Assembly: GCA_029934515.1 (NCBI GenBank)
Contig: JAOZMB010000006.1
Coordinates: 1-51,925, forward strand
From: Bacteroidales bacterium
Lineage (GTDB): Bacteria; Bacteroidota; Bacteroidia; Bacteroidales; JAADGE01
Direction of reading: 5' to 3'
DNA length: 51,925 nt
Shown here: positions 1 to 10,987 of the stretch, one piece after another
How positions within the stretch are numbered: the first letter of the stretch is position 1
How the letters are laid out: each line of letters begins with the position of its first letter
Position numbers and translations under genes: made by a program
Notes under the pieces: model-generated
Told to the model about the DNA's origin: nothing
Databases searched by the model: none
Seen by the model: only the letters and a program-made list of their open reading frames with translations

Positions 1-123
1 TGTTTTAAGTTTTAAGACCTCATATTTCACTTTCTTTGATACTTCGGCATTTTGTGCATTTATTTGTTGGGCAAAACTAAAAACAAATACTAGAACTACT
101 GATAATAATGTGATTCTTTTCAT
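1..123 (-). CDS. Exported protein, N-terminal fragment (runs off the left edge)
   Basis: The reading frame starts at the ATG whose complement is at 121-123 and stays open to the window edge, giving 41 residues. The product begins MKRITLLSVVLVFVFSFA, a typical signal peptide with a Lys/Arg start and a hydrophobic core, then QQINAQNAE. Cleavage before QNAE would leave an N-terminal Gln. Only the export signal and about 18 mature residues are visible, so no function can be given. A candidate Bacteroidota -7 element lies upstream at 156-163 on the same strand. Confidence 0.7.
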   Translation of the reverse strand, partial: MKRITLLSVVLVFVFSFAQQINAQNAEVSKKVKYEVLKLKT

Positions 124-456
124 TATAATTAAAATTTTGATTAGTAAAATGGTTGCAAATATATGTATATTTTTCTAAATAACAAGTTAATATTTGTTTT
201 TTTATTTCTGTCAAAGAAAAATTTGCTTATTACATTGATTATTTTTTTCTTTTTTTACTGAAAATCAGTATATGAACATAAATAATTTTGACATATTTAT
301 GAATATATTTAATTTTGAAAAATTGAATTTTCAGACAAAACATAAATGTAAACAGTCAGAATTTAGGCATTGGTAAATTCGGAATGATTGTTGTACATTT
401 TAGCATTAGCAAATATATGAACATAATTATTTTTTGAAATCTTAAAACATAACTAT
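124..456. other. Divergent intergenic region
   Basis: This is 333 bases of very AT-rich sequence between two divergently transcribed genes. Apart from the candidate minus-strand -7 element I see no gene, RNA or strong hairpin. It presumably carries the promoters of both flanking genes. Confidence 0.6.
156..163 (-). promoter_or_regulatory. Candidate Bacteroidota -7 element for the leftmost minus-strand gene
   Basis: Read on the minus strand this is TATATTTG, an exact match to the Bacteroidota -7 consensus TAnnTTTG, 33 bases before the start codon. No clear -33 TTTG is seen at the right spacing, so this rests on the -7 match alone. Confidence 0.4.
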
Positions 457-1626
457 ATGAAATTAAAAGAAACTACTGTAATTGTAGGAATTATTACAAG
501 AAATCAACCAAAGGAAAGGATAAAAGAATATCTTGATGAATTAGATTTTTTGGGTGAAACAGCTGGAACAAAAACAATAAAAAGATTTACTCAGAAATTA
601 GATAGTCCAAATTCAGCAACTTTTGTAGGTAAAGGAAAGCTTCTTGAAATTGAAAATTTTATAAAAATAAATAAAATAAATACAATAATTTTTGATGACG
701 AACTAACTCCTACACAATTACGAAATATTGAAAAAAAATTAGAATGTAAAATATTAGACCGTACTAATTTAATTCTTGATATATTTGCAGGTAGAGCAAA
801 AACATCGTATGCAAAAGTTCAAGTCGAACTTGCACAATATCAATACCTTCTACCACGCCTACGTGGTATGTGGACGCATCTGGAACGTCAAAAAGGAGGA
901 ATTGGAATGAAAGGACCAGGAGAAAAAGAAATTGAAACTGACAGACGTATTGTAAGAGATAAAATATCTAAACTCAAAAAAAGACTGGAAAAAATTGACA
1001 AACAAAAATCTGTTCAAAGAAAAAAAAGAGGTAGAAAAATACGTGTTGCACTTGTTGGATATACAAATGTTGGAAAATCAACATTGATGAACATTTTAAG
1101 CAAATCTGATATTTTTGCCGAGAATAAATTGTTTGCAACACTTGACACAACAGTACGAAAAGTTGTTATTGATAATTTGCCGTTCCTGATGTCAGATACT
1201 GTTGGATTCATAAGAAAACTGCCACACAACCTTATTGAATCTTTTAAATCGACACTTGACGAGTTGAGAGAATCCGAAATACTACTGCATGTTATTGATA
1301 TATCACACCCAAATTTTGAAGAACAAATGGAAGTGGTAAATAAAACATTGATAGAAATCGGAGCAGGCAACAAAAAAATATTCTTAGTGTTTAATAAAAT
1401 TGATGCCTACACTTATGAGAAAAAAGATGAAGACGACCTAACTCCAAAAACAAATAAAAATTATAGTTCAGAAGAACTAAAAAAAATGTGGTTTGCAAAA
1501 AATAAAAATAGTATATTTATTTCAGCAAAAACAAAACAAAATATTGATATTTTAAAAAAAATGTTATACGATGAGGTAAAAAAAATACACATAAAAAGGT
1601 ATCCTTACGATAATTTATTGTATTGA
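457..1626 (+). CDS. hflX: Ribosome-associated GTPase HflX
   Basis: The product is a 389-residue TRAFAC-class GTPase of the HflX family, known to bind the 50S subunit and to split stalled ribosomes. The N-terminal HflX domain (about 1-180) includes the conserved TFVGKGK and FDDELTPTQLRNIE segments. A basic coiled linker follows the GIGMKGPGEKEIETDRR motif. The G domain starts near residue 195 with P-loop GYTNVGKS, then the DTVGFIRKLPHNLIESFKSTL signature typical of HflX, and NKID as G4. Length is normal for a short HflX. The ATG fits the conserved N-terminus. It stands alone, divergent from the gene to the left. Confidence 0.95.
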   Translation: MKLKETTVIVGIITRNQPKERIKEYLDELDFLGETAGTKTIKRFTQKLDSPNSATFVGKGKLLEIENFIKINKINTIIFDDELTPTQLRNIEKKLECKILDRTNLILDIFAGRAKTSYAKVQVELAQYQYLLPRLRGMWTHLERQKGGIGMKGPGEKEIETDRRIVRDKISKLKKRLEKIDKQKSVQRKKRGRKIRVALVGYTNVGKSTLMNILSKSDIFAENKLFATLDTTVRKVVIDNLPFLMSDTVGFIRKLPHNLIESFKSTLDELRESEILLHVIDISHPNFEEQMEVVNKTLIEIGAGNKKIFLVFNKIDAYTYEKKDEDDLTPKTNKNYSSEELKKMWFAKNKNSIFISAKTKQNIDILKKMLYDEVKKIHIKRYPYDNLLY

Positions 1627-1652
1627 TTTTTTTTTATCAATATCTACATGCC

Positions 1653-1672
1653 CTGCACCTGTGCAGTGTTTT
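1653..1672 (+). terminator. Weak hairpin after hflX
   Basis: CTGCAC and GTGCAG form a 6-bp stem with a 2-base loop, followed by TGTTTTC. It is well placed between two same-strand genes, but the stem is short and the T-tract poor. Confidence 0.35.
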
Positions 1673-1723
1673 CATTGCATATTTTTTTTTTAATAAGAAA
1701 TCAAAATTTATACAATAATATTT

Positions 1724-4700
1724 ATGAAAATTATAAGTGTTATAATAATAATTCTATTGTTTAATTTTTCGTCTATTTCACAGAACTGGAAAATATTTGA
1801 AACAGATATGGTTCGATATTACAAAGAAGGTAATTTGAGAAGTGCAATATATATGGGCGAAAAAGCAATTGAGATTTTGAAAAAAGATAAAAAAAACAAA
1901 ACTGATTATACTTCTGTTCTTAATAATCTTGCATATATTTATTTTGAAAATAATAATTATTTGAAAGCTGAGAAAGCATATAAAGAGGTACTTGAAAATA
2001 TAGAACCTATTCTGGGCAAAGAAGATAAAATAACAGCGAATGTTAAAAATTATATTGGTATAATTTATTTAAAAACGTTTAGATACAACGAGGCAGAGTA
2101 TTTTATAAGAGAAGCCAAAAGAGTGAGAGAGAAGTTATTGCCAGAGAACGACAAAGATATAATACAATCGTTTCGTAATATGAAAGATTTGTGTGTTGCA
2201 AGAGGTGATTATGAAGATGCCTTCAAATATCAGGACACTGTAATTAACAAAGTTTTTAATGAACATGGAGAATATAACTCTTTTTATCTAAATATGTTGA
2301 ACGAGAAAGCTTTGATATATCAGGCACAAGGAGATTTCAAGAATGCCGTGAAAATGCTTGAAAGTGTAATTAGTAAAGAAGCAAAAATAAACGGCGAATA
2401 TAATGAAACATATATTAGATATATGCAAAATCTTGCAGAAGTTTATCAAAATATAAATAACTACGAAGCTGCATTAAAAATATTGAAAAAAATAATTGTA
2501 AATATTGAGATAAAATTCAAAAAGAAAATAAAATATGCAGATTGTAAAAACCAAATTGGAAATTTATATGTCAAAGTAAAAAAATACGATGAAGCAATGA
2601 ATTGTTACAATGAAGCAGAAAAAATAATAAAAAAAATATTGGGAACAAATAATGCCAATTATGCTCTTGTGCTTAACAATAAAGCGTTCTGGTTCTACTC
2701 GAAAGGTTATTACAAAAAAGCGAAAAAAATATTTTTAAAGGTAAAAAAAATACAAAAAACTGTAATAGGAGAGAAACATTACGATTATGCAAATACGATA
2801 ACTGGTTTGGCTTTGATTTACTTTGAAACAGAAAAATACAAAAATGCAGAAACACTATTCCTACAAGCATTGGCTATTTACGAAGACGCAAGCAACGAAA
2901 ATAAAATCGGATATTTCGAACTACTTACAAATATTGCAACTTATTACGAAACAATAGGTTTTTATTATTTGGCAGAAGAATATTATTTGAAAGCTCTGGA
3001 TGTTGGAAAAAAAAAATTAGGAACTTCAAATCTTAAATATGCAAAACTACTTAGCCGTGTAGCAAACTATCTTAAAATATCAGGTAAATACGAAATCGCT
3101 GATTCGCTTTATAAAAAATCGATAAACATGCAGATTAAAATATGTGGGAAAAAGCACACAGACTATGTTCGTAATCTTAACAATATAGGTGCTTTTTATT
3201 TTACTGTTTACAAATATGATAAAGCAGAAAAAATAATGCTCGAATCGGCAAAAATACAATCAAATATGTTTGGTGAAAAACATATTTATTATACTATTGC
3301 AATAAATAATCTTGCACTTTTATATTTTGATATGAACAAAATGAGTGAATGCGAAGTATATATGAAAAAAGTAAATAATAATTTAATAGATTATATGAAC
3401 AATAATATTTCTTATATAACAGACTTTAAAAAAGAAGCATTCAATTATTCTGCTGATTATTTATTTGATATAAATTATTCATTCTATTATACAAGATACA
3501 AAAAACAATCAAGATATTCTGAAGACGCATATAATTTATTCTTGTCGAGAAAGAAATTTACGATGCAATTGGAAGAAGAACTAAAAAGAAAAATAAAAAA
3601 ATTAAACGATTCTGCTGTAAATATTGATTTCTTTGAATACATGAAAACAAAATCAAAACTCGGAGAAATATATTCTATACCAGAAAAATATGATAAAACA
3701 AAAATATCAAAACTTGAAAAAAAATCATATAGTCTTGAAGAAAAATTGATAAACATATCACCAAATTTTAAAAAATATAAATCAGATAAATCAATAAATT
3801 GGAAAAAAATTAAAAATAAATTAAAAAAAGGAAATGCAATAATAGAATTTGTTAAATTTGAATATTATAATCCAGAAAAAACAGACAGTATTTTTTATAT
3901 AGCGTTCATTATGCGAAATAAATATAAAAGCCCTAAGATGGTATATATGTTTGAAGAAAACGAAATTAATTCTATTATTCAAAAGAAAGATAATATAAGC
4001 CAGAAAGATTATATAAACACGCTTTACAGTAAAAATAAAAAAATAAAACCCATAAATGCAAAAGGTCTAATTTTAGATAGTTTGATATGGAAACCACTGG
4101 AAAAATATTTACAGAATGTAGATACAATTTATATCAGTACAACAGGAATATTACAAAAAATTCCTTTCGCTGCATTAAAAATAAATGATTCTACATTTGT
4201 TTCTGATAAATATATTTTGAATACAATTAATTCATCTATCGAACTTTTTAAAAATAAAGAAGAAAAAAAATTAGAAAATATATCGGTGGCTATTTACGGA
4301 GGTATTGATTACAATGCAATTCCTGAAATATCTGATGAATTAAATGATATAAATAATAATTCAATTTTTTTAGATAATAATAAATATTTACCCAGTTTAC
4401 CAATCGAGGATAAAGAATGGGATTTAATTGACGAAACACTTATTGAGGTTAAAAATATTAATAAATTCTTGAAGCAAAAAAATGTAGATGTTTATACTTT
4501 TTTCGATGATAAGGCATCGGAAGAGAGCATTAAGCAATACTCTGGAAATAAAAAATCACCTAATTTTATATATATATCAACAGCTGGTTATTTTTTTTCA
4601 AAAAAAAATAATTTATATGAAAATTTAACATTTAGCGAAAGAATAAACAAATTCAAAACAGCTCATAATCCATTTTTACAAACAGGATTATTATTTGCAG

Positions 4701-5077
4701 GCGCAAATAGAACAATAAATGATAAGAAAATGCCGAAAGAAATAGAAGATGGTATTCTCTCTGCTTACGAAATAAAAAAATTAAATCTTGACAGCACAGA
4801 AGTAGTTGCAATTTCTCTTAACAATGGTAGTTTATCAGATATTAATTATAATAATAAAATTTTTAATCTACAACGTGCATTTAAGATTGCAGGAGCAAAT
4901 TATATCATCACAACACTTTGGCAAGTTCCAAACAAACAAAAAACAGATTTTATTAAGGCTTTTTATAAATATAAAAAATATGGATTTGATACTAAAAAAG
5001 CATTCTGGAAAGTTCAAGAAAATATGAAAACAAGATATTCACCATATTATTGGGCAGCTTTTTTATTAATTAATTGA
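1724..5077 (+). CDS. Exported TPR protein with a degenerate CHAT (caspase-like) domain
   Basis: The product has 1117 residues. Residues 1-19 are a signal peptide, with Gln at the predicted +1 position (SIS|QNW). Residues about 25-560 are tandem tetratricopeptide repeats of the long 42-residue type seen with CHAT domains (e.g. YANTITGLALIYFETEKYKNAE). After a charged linker, residues about 700-1117 align with CHAT: YISTTGILQKIPFAALKI, then YISTAGYFF where active CHAT has a xTHGxF block, then AISLNNGS where active members have LSACETG, then NLQRAFKIAGANYIITTLWQVP and PYYWAAFLLI at the end. The usual His is Ala954 and the usual Cys is Asn1033, so the protease dyad appears lost. The fold-specific motifs around it are kept. 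A scaffold or sensor role is inferred. It sits alone between hflX and fabH. Confidence 0.87.
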   Translation: MKIISVIIIILLFNFSSISQNWKIFETDMVRYYKEGNLRSAIYMGEKAIEILKKDKKNKTDYTSVLNNLAYIYFENNNYLKAEKAYKEVLENIEPILGKEDKITANVKNYIGIIYLKTFRYNEAEYFIREAKRVREKLLPENDKDIIQSFRNMKDLCVARGDYEDAFKYQDTVINKVFNEHGEYNSFYLNMLNEKALIYQAQGDFKNAVKMLESVISKEAKINGEYNETYIRYMQNLAEVYQNINNYEAALKILKKIIVNIEIKFKKKIKYADCKNQIGNLYVKVKKYDEAMNCYNEAEKIIKKILGTNNANYALVLNNKAFWFYSKGYYKKAKKIFLKVKKIQKTVIGEKHYDYANTITGLALIYFETEKYKNAETLFLQALAIYEDASNENKIGYFELLTNIATYYETIGFYYLAEEYYLKALDVGKKKLGTSNLKYAKLLSRVANYLKISGKYEIADSLYKKSINMQIKICGKKHTDYVRNLNNIGAFYFTVYKYDKAEKIMLESAKIQSNMFGEKHIYYTIAINNLALLYFDMNKMSECEVYMKKVNNNLIDYMNNNISYITDFKKEAFNYSADYLFDINYSFYYTRYKKQSRYSEDAYNLFLSRKKFTMQLEEELKRKIKKLNDSAVNIDFFEYMKTKSKLGEIYSIPEKYDKTKISKLEKKSYSLEEKLINISPNFKKYKSDKSINWKKIKNKLKKGNAIIEFVKFEYYNPEKTDSIFYIAFIMRNKYKSPKMVYMFEENEINSIIQKKDNISQKDYINTLYSKNKKIKPINAKGLILDSLIWKPLEKYLQNVDTIYISTTGILQKIPFAALKINDSTFVSDKYILNTINSSIELFKNKEEKKLENISVAIYGGIDYNAIPEISDELNDINNNSIFLDNNKYLPSLPIEDKEWDLIDETLIEVKNINKFLKQKNVDVYTFFDDKASEESIKQYSGNKKSPNFIYISTAGYFFSKKNNLYENLTFSERINKFKTAHNPFLQTGLLFAGANRTINDKKMPKEIEDGILSAYEIKKLNLDSTEVVAISLNNGSLSDINYNNKIFNLQRAFKIAGANYIITTLWQVPNKQKTDFIKAFYKYKKYGFDTKKAFWKVQENMKTRYSPYYWAAFLLIN

Positions 5078-5308
5078 TATTTTAATTATTTAGACTATTT
5101 TATAAAAAAATATCATAAAAATCTTTAAAAAATTTGTAAATAATAAAGTAAACTTTATTTTCGCAAAATATTTTTTTAAAATAAAATAAAAACATAATAT
5201 TATTACGAACTTATTTTTGAGCGTATAAACAAATTTTTAGCTCAATATAATGAAAAAATATTGTTATTGTTTTTTAACAATTCATGCTGTTCAACAATAT
5301 TGTTATTT

Positions 5309-6298
5309 ATGAATAAAATTAATGCTGCAATAACTGGTGTAGGGGCTTATGTTCCTGAATATATTTTGACGAATGATGAAATATCGAAGATGGTAGATAC
5401 CTCAGACGAATGGATAATGACAAGAATAGGAATAAAAGAGCGACGTATCCTGAAGAAAAAAGGACTTGGTTCTTCTGATATGGGTACGAAAGCTGTAATA
5501 AACCTGTTGGAAAAAACAAACACTTTGCCAAGTGAGATTGATTTGTTAATTTGTTCAACGGTTACTCCTGATATGCAGTTCCCTGCAACGGCAAACATAA
5601 TTAGTGATAAAGTAGGTATAAAAAATGCTTTCAGTTTTGATTTAAATGCTGGTTGTTCTGGTTTTTTATTTGGAATGTCAACGGCAGCAAAGTTCGTAGA
5701 ATCAGGTAATTATAAGAAAGTTGTTCTTGTCGGGACTGATAAAATGTCATCGATAGTTGATTACACAGATAGGTCGGTTAGTCCTATTTTTGGTGACGGA
5801 GCAGGTGCCGTTCTATTTGAACCAACAAATGAAAATGTTGGAGTTATTGATGAAATTTTACACACAGATGGAGCTGGCAGAGTACATTTACATCAAAAAG
5901 CCGGAGGCTCAGTAAAACCAGCTTCACACGAAACAGTAGATGCAAGAGAACATTTTGTATATCAGGAAGGCAGACATGTATTCAAACATGCAGTCATGGG
6001 AATGGCTGATGTTGCTATCGAAATTATGAAAAAACATAAGCTCACAGTAGAAGACATTGATTGGTTGGTTCCGCATCAAGCAAATATGAGAATTATTGAT
6101 GCAACAGCAAGACGAATGGGACTAAAAAGAAATAAAGTTATGATAAATATTGAAAAATATGGAAACACAACAGCTGGAACATTACCATTATTGCTCTGGG
6201 AATGGGAAAACAAATTAAAGAAAAATGATAACTTAATTTTTGCTACATTTGGTGCTGGATTTACGTGGGGAACTATATTTTTAAAGTGGGCATATTGA
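5309..6298 (+). CDS. fabH: 3-oxoacyl-[acyl-carrier-protein] synthase III (FabH)
   Basis: FabH condenses acetyl-CoA or a branched acyl-CoA with malonyl-ACP to start fatty acid synthesis. The product has 329 residues from the ATG at 5309. An in-frame ATG at 5261 would add 16 hydrophobic, Cys-rich residues not found in the family, so 5309 is preferred ([17 protein letters not shown]). The Cys-His-Asn triad is visible: Cys in [12 protein letters not shown], His in [10 protein letters not shown] and Asn in [11 protein letters not shown]. The glycine-rich C-terminus [11 protein letters not shown] is also present. accB lies 182 bp downstream, a common pairing, and is separated from fabH by a dispersed repeat. 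Confidence 0.96.
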   Translation: MNKINAAITGVGAYVPEYILTNDEISKMVDTSDEWIMTRIGIKERRILKKKGLGSSDMGTKAVINLLEKTNTLPSEIDLLICSTVTPDMQFPATANIISDKVGIKNAFSFDLNAGCSGFLFGMSTAAKFVESGNYKKVVLVGTDKMSSIVDYTDRSVSPIFGDGAGAVLFEPTNENVGVIDEILHTDGAGRVHLHQKAGGSVKPASHETVDAREHFVYQEGRHVFKHAVMGMADVAIEIMKKHKLTVEDIDWLVPHQANMRIIDATARRMGLKRNKVMINIEKYGNTTAGTLPLLLWEWENKLKKNDNLIFATFGAGFTWGTIFLKWAY

Positions 6299-6305
6299 AC
6301 ATAGA

Positions 6306-6361
6306 TAAGTAAATTACGAATTACGAATTGGTTTACACATGATAATAAATATTTTTTCTAA
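6306..6361 (+). repeat. Dispersed heptad-tailed repeat, copy A (3' part diverged)
   Basis: Starts TAAGTAAATTACGAATTAC with two 7-bp units (CGAATTA type), then GGTTTACACATGATAATAAA. It matches the copies at 27755 and 43285 through about 6361 and diverges after that. It lies between fabH and accB. Confidence 0.7.
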
Positions 6362-6480
6362 AAATAAAAAATATGCAAATTACAATATAACAATAAGCGT
6401 ATCACAACCTATTGATAAAAGTTAATTATAAATAATTAATCTCGAAAATTATTCTTCGAGAAAATAAATAAATAAATAAT

Positions 6481-6996
6481 ATGGATTTTAAAGAATTAAA
6501 AGATTTTATAAAATCAGTTTCAAAGTCGGGAGTTATTGAAGTTAATATTGAGACAGAAAAAATGAAACTTTTAATAAAAGTTCCACCAAAAGGTAAAGCA
6601 GCTGTAACTCACACAGAAACTGTTATTCAACAAATTCCTATTGCAACACCGCTTCTACAACAACCATACCAACAACCTATTCAACAAGCTATCCAGCCAG
6701 TTGTTCAGAACCAAGTCAAAGATAATGAAAAAGATAAAGAAGAGGATACTTCAAAATATGTTGAGATTAAGTCGCCAATGGTTGGAACATTTTATAGAAA
6801 ACCATCGCCAGACAAAGCACCTTTTATTAATGTAGGAGACATCGTAACACCAGACAGTATTGTTTGTATAATTGAAGCTATGAAATTATTTAATGAAGTA
6901 GAATCTGAAGTTTCTGGTAAAATTGTTAAAATACTTGTCGATGATACAACACCAGTAGAATTTGAACAAGCTTTGTTTCTCGTTGACCCAAGTTAA
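6481..6996 (+). CDS. accB: Biotin carboxyl carrier protein of acetyl-CoA carboxylase
   Basis: AccB carries biotin between the biotin carboxylase and carboxyltransferase parts of acetyl-CoA carboxylase. The 171-residue product has an N-terminal conserved region ([17 protein letters not shown]), a Gln/Pro-rich flexible linker (about 45-85), and a C-terminal biotinyl domain with [17 protein letters not shown] and the biotinylation motif [12 protein letters not shown], where the Lys is modified. The T-A-P pattern and length are normal. The usual partner accC does not follow; ssrA comes next. It is likely transcribed with or just after fabH. Confidence 0.95.
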   Translation: MDFKELKDFIKSVSKSGVIEVNIETEKMKLLIKVPPKGKAAVTHTETVIQQIPIATPLLQQPYQQPIQQAIQPVVQNQVKDNEKDKEEDTSKYVEIKSPMVGTFYRKPSPDKAPFINVGDIVTPDSIVCIIEAMKLFNEVESEVSGKIVKILVDDTTPVEFEQALFLVDPS

Positions 6997-7062
6997 AATA
7001 AAGAAGAAACACACGTAAAATAATAAAAACTAAAAAAATTTTTTTTTTAATAAAAAAGATTA

Positions 7063-7070
7063 TACTTTTG
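7063..7070 (+). promoter_or_regulatory. Candidate -7 element for ssrA
   Basis: TACTTTTG matches TAnnTTTG exactly and lies 43 bases before the mature tmRNA 5' end. That would leave a short leader to be removed by RNase P. No convincing -33 TTTG is seen. Confidence 0.4.
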
Positions 7071-7112
7071 TCAAGTTATTTTTTTGTCTCTGACAGATAT
7101 ATGTTTTTATCT

Positions 7113-7511
7113 GGGGTCGTAATGGTTTTGACAGCAGGGATAATGGTAATGTAAGCATGTCGAGCAATGTGGATTAACTCGAAAAAATGTTCTGCAACCT
7201 ATAAACGGCAATAACTATAATTATGCTCTTGCTGCTTAGTTGAAGTATAGTAAACTAATGCTTAATTCCGTTGCAGGCAATGGAACGAGACGTCTCGCCA
7301 ACAGGACTTTCTGATTCCTGTTTGTATAAGAGGCGCGGACAATTTCAGAATAGCTTCGGCAAAGTTTCGCTGTCGTTGCGAAATAAAGAAACTAAGGTTC
7401 ATCTTCGGGTGCTTTTTCTCGGAATGTTCTCGAAAACAAATAATTAAGCTAAACATGTAGAAATCATTACAGTTACTTGTTTGGACGCGGGTTCGACTCC
7501 CGCCGGCTCCA
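7113..7511 (+). ncRNA. ssrA: Transfer-messenger RNA (tmRNA)
   Basis: tmRNA rescues stalled ribosomes and tags the unfinished protein for degradation. The 5' end GGGGTCG pairs with CGGCTCC near 7510 to form a 7-bp acceptor stem with a G-T and a T-G wobble, and A7511 is the discriminator. The T-arm is visible as GGACGCGGGTTCGACTCCCG. The mRNA-like part at 7207-7239 reads Gly-Asn-Asn-Tyr-Asn-Tyr-Ala-Leu-Ala-Ala then TAG, assuming GGC as resume codon. The ALAA end is the expected degradation signal. CCA is not encoded (ACTA follows), so it must be added after transcription. Total length about 400 nt is usual. Confidence 0.96.
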
Positions 7512-7523
7512 CTATTATATATA

Positions 7524-7567
7524 TTTTGCCAAAGTTAATATCATTAACTTTGGCAAAATATTTTTTA
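7524..7567 (+). terminator. Strong intrinsic terminator of ssrA
   Basis: A perfect 16-bp inverted repeat (TTTTGCCAAAGTTAAT at 7524-7539 and its complement at 7543-7558) with a 3-base loop, followed by TATTTTTTAG. It lies 13 bases after the tmRNA. Confidence 0.85.
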
Positions 7568-7787
7568 GCTCTTCACAATTGTTTACTCACCAAATAAAAA
7601 TGCAAAAAAATAGATTAATTTAATTTTTTGGCAAAGATAAAAAAATTAATAAATAGCATTACTTAGTTAGCACAACTGATAATATCGTGGAACAGGTTTA
7701 TGAAAAAAGAACAAAATTATAAATCATAAAAATAGGACAACCATAAATGATTGCCCTATTTTCAAAATTAGTAATATTATTAATTTT

Positions 7788-9715
<1,928 letters not shown>

Positions 9716-10930
9716 TTATTTAACAAAATCTTTGAGGTATTTAAAATGTTTACCAAGTTTTCCATTTTTAGTTATAGTAGCTCTTTCGATAATTCCTTTA
9801 TTGTCATCGCCAAAAAGAGAAGGGAATATTTTATCTATAAATCCGTTTCCAAAATCAACTGAGGCATCGCGCGGCACTTCACCGGGCAGATTATCAACAG
9901 CCATAACAGTAATATTTTTTTTATCAAAAGCATCTCCTTCTTGTTCTGTTTCTGGGTTATAACCATAAAAAGGATTTGCTATTTCGGAAGACCGCAATGT
10001 AGATGGTATCGGCGCTGCAATATCACAACTAATATCAGCAATAACAGAAATTTTGAAATCATCGTTTCTCATTTCTTCTTTGGTCATAAAAACGGGAGAT
10101 TTTTCGTTCCAAAAATGACATGCTATAAATAGGTCTGTTTTTTTTGTATATGATAAAAAATTAGATTCGTATTTTTCTGGATTTTCGAAAAAATGATGCA
10201 ACTCAAATTCACTACCATCTTTTCGCTTCACATAATGCTGAGGGTCTAACTGAGCATAAATTGGTTGGTTAAAATCTTTTGTTAAAAATTCTTTATGTGA
10301 AACTTTTTTTATTTTTAAAAAATCTAATATTTCCATCGCTCCGTGTGCTACACGTCCACCACCTGTTATCAATATTTTTATTGGCGGTAGTTCTATTTTT
10401 TTTAGCTCTTGGAACATTTCTTTTAGATTCAGACAGTCAATTGCTCTTTTCAAATCGAATAGGTTATTTCGTTTACCGAAAGCTATCAGACCGTTATAAG
10501 CTCCCACTAATCCAGCCCAATAACCAAAAGCAACAAGTCTTGCACCTTTGCTGTTTGTAAAATATTCGTAGTCTAACATACGAATATTTTTTCGTAGTAA
10601 TTCTTTAAGTAAAGGACGATTATATTTTTGTTTTTTAGCTGTATGCGAGAAGAACAAATAAGTTTTATTATTAATAAGTTTAGATATTTCAACTTCCTTA
10701 ACACCAAGCATAATATCACAATTATTTATATCTGATACAACATTTAGTCCTAAATCAGTATATTCTTTATCTTTGTAAGCCCTAATATTACTTGACTGTA
10801 TGAATAATTCTACATTCTGGAATTTTTTTTGAAGCTCAATACCCTGTTTTGGCGCAATTAAAACTCTCCTATCTGGTGGTATTTTTGTTTCTTTCAGAAC
10901 AGCTATTTTAATTTTTTTCATATTTTTCAT
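9716..10930 (-). CDS. Alanine dehydrogenase / saccharopine dehydrogenase-family NAD(P)-dependent oxidoreductase
   Basis: The product has 404 residues; a second start three codons in (MKKIKIAVLKETK, at 10921) is equally likely. The N-terminus IAVLKETKIPPDRRVLIAPK and the LFFSHTAKKQ block are typical of the alanine dehydrogenase/transhydrogenase and fungal-type saccharopine dehydrogenase superfamily. A Rossmann glycine motif (ILITGGGRVAHGAMEIL) lies near residue 185-200, and AVDNLPGEVPRDASVDFG near the C-terminus is characteristic of the Bacteroidota members. Substrate cannot be read from sequence. It is on the same strand as groEL and htpG but separated from both by AT-rich gaps. Confidence 0.8.
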   Translation of the reverse strand: MKNMKKIKIAVLKETKIPPDRRVLIAPKQGIELQKKFQNVELFIQSSNIRAYKDKEYTDLGLNVVSDINNCDIMLGVKEVEISKLINNKTYLFFSHTAKKQKYNRPLLKELLRKNIRMLDYEYFTNSKGARLVAFGYWAGLVGAYNGLIAFGKRNNLFDLKRAIDCLNLKEMFQELKKIELPPIKILITGGGRVAHGAMEILDFLKIKKVSHKEFLTKDFNQPIYAQLDPQHYVKRKDGSEFELHHFFENPEKYESNFLSYTKKTDLFIACHFWNEKSPVFMTKEEMRNDDFKISVIADISCDIAAPIPSTLRSSEIANPFYGYNPETEQEGDAFDKKNITVMAVDNLPGEVPRDASVDFGNGFIDKIFPSLFGDDNKGIIERATITKNGKLGKHFKYLKDFVK

Positions 10931-10987
10931 ATTTGTTTAGTGTTCTCTAATACAATTTAAATATTAAAGAACACTATTATAATTTTA

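Noticed and set aside
5261-5308. Longer FabH start giving a Cys-rich hydrophobic N-terminus
   Set aside because: The FabH family begins at [17 protein letters not shown]; the extra residues have no counterpart.
7440-7511. A separate tRNA gene suggested by GGTTCGACTCCCGCC
   Set aside because: This T-arm is the 3' end of the tmRNA; no anticodon arm is present.
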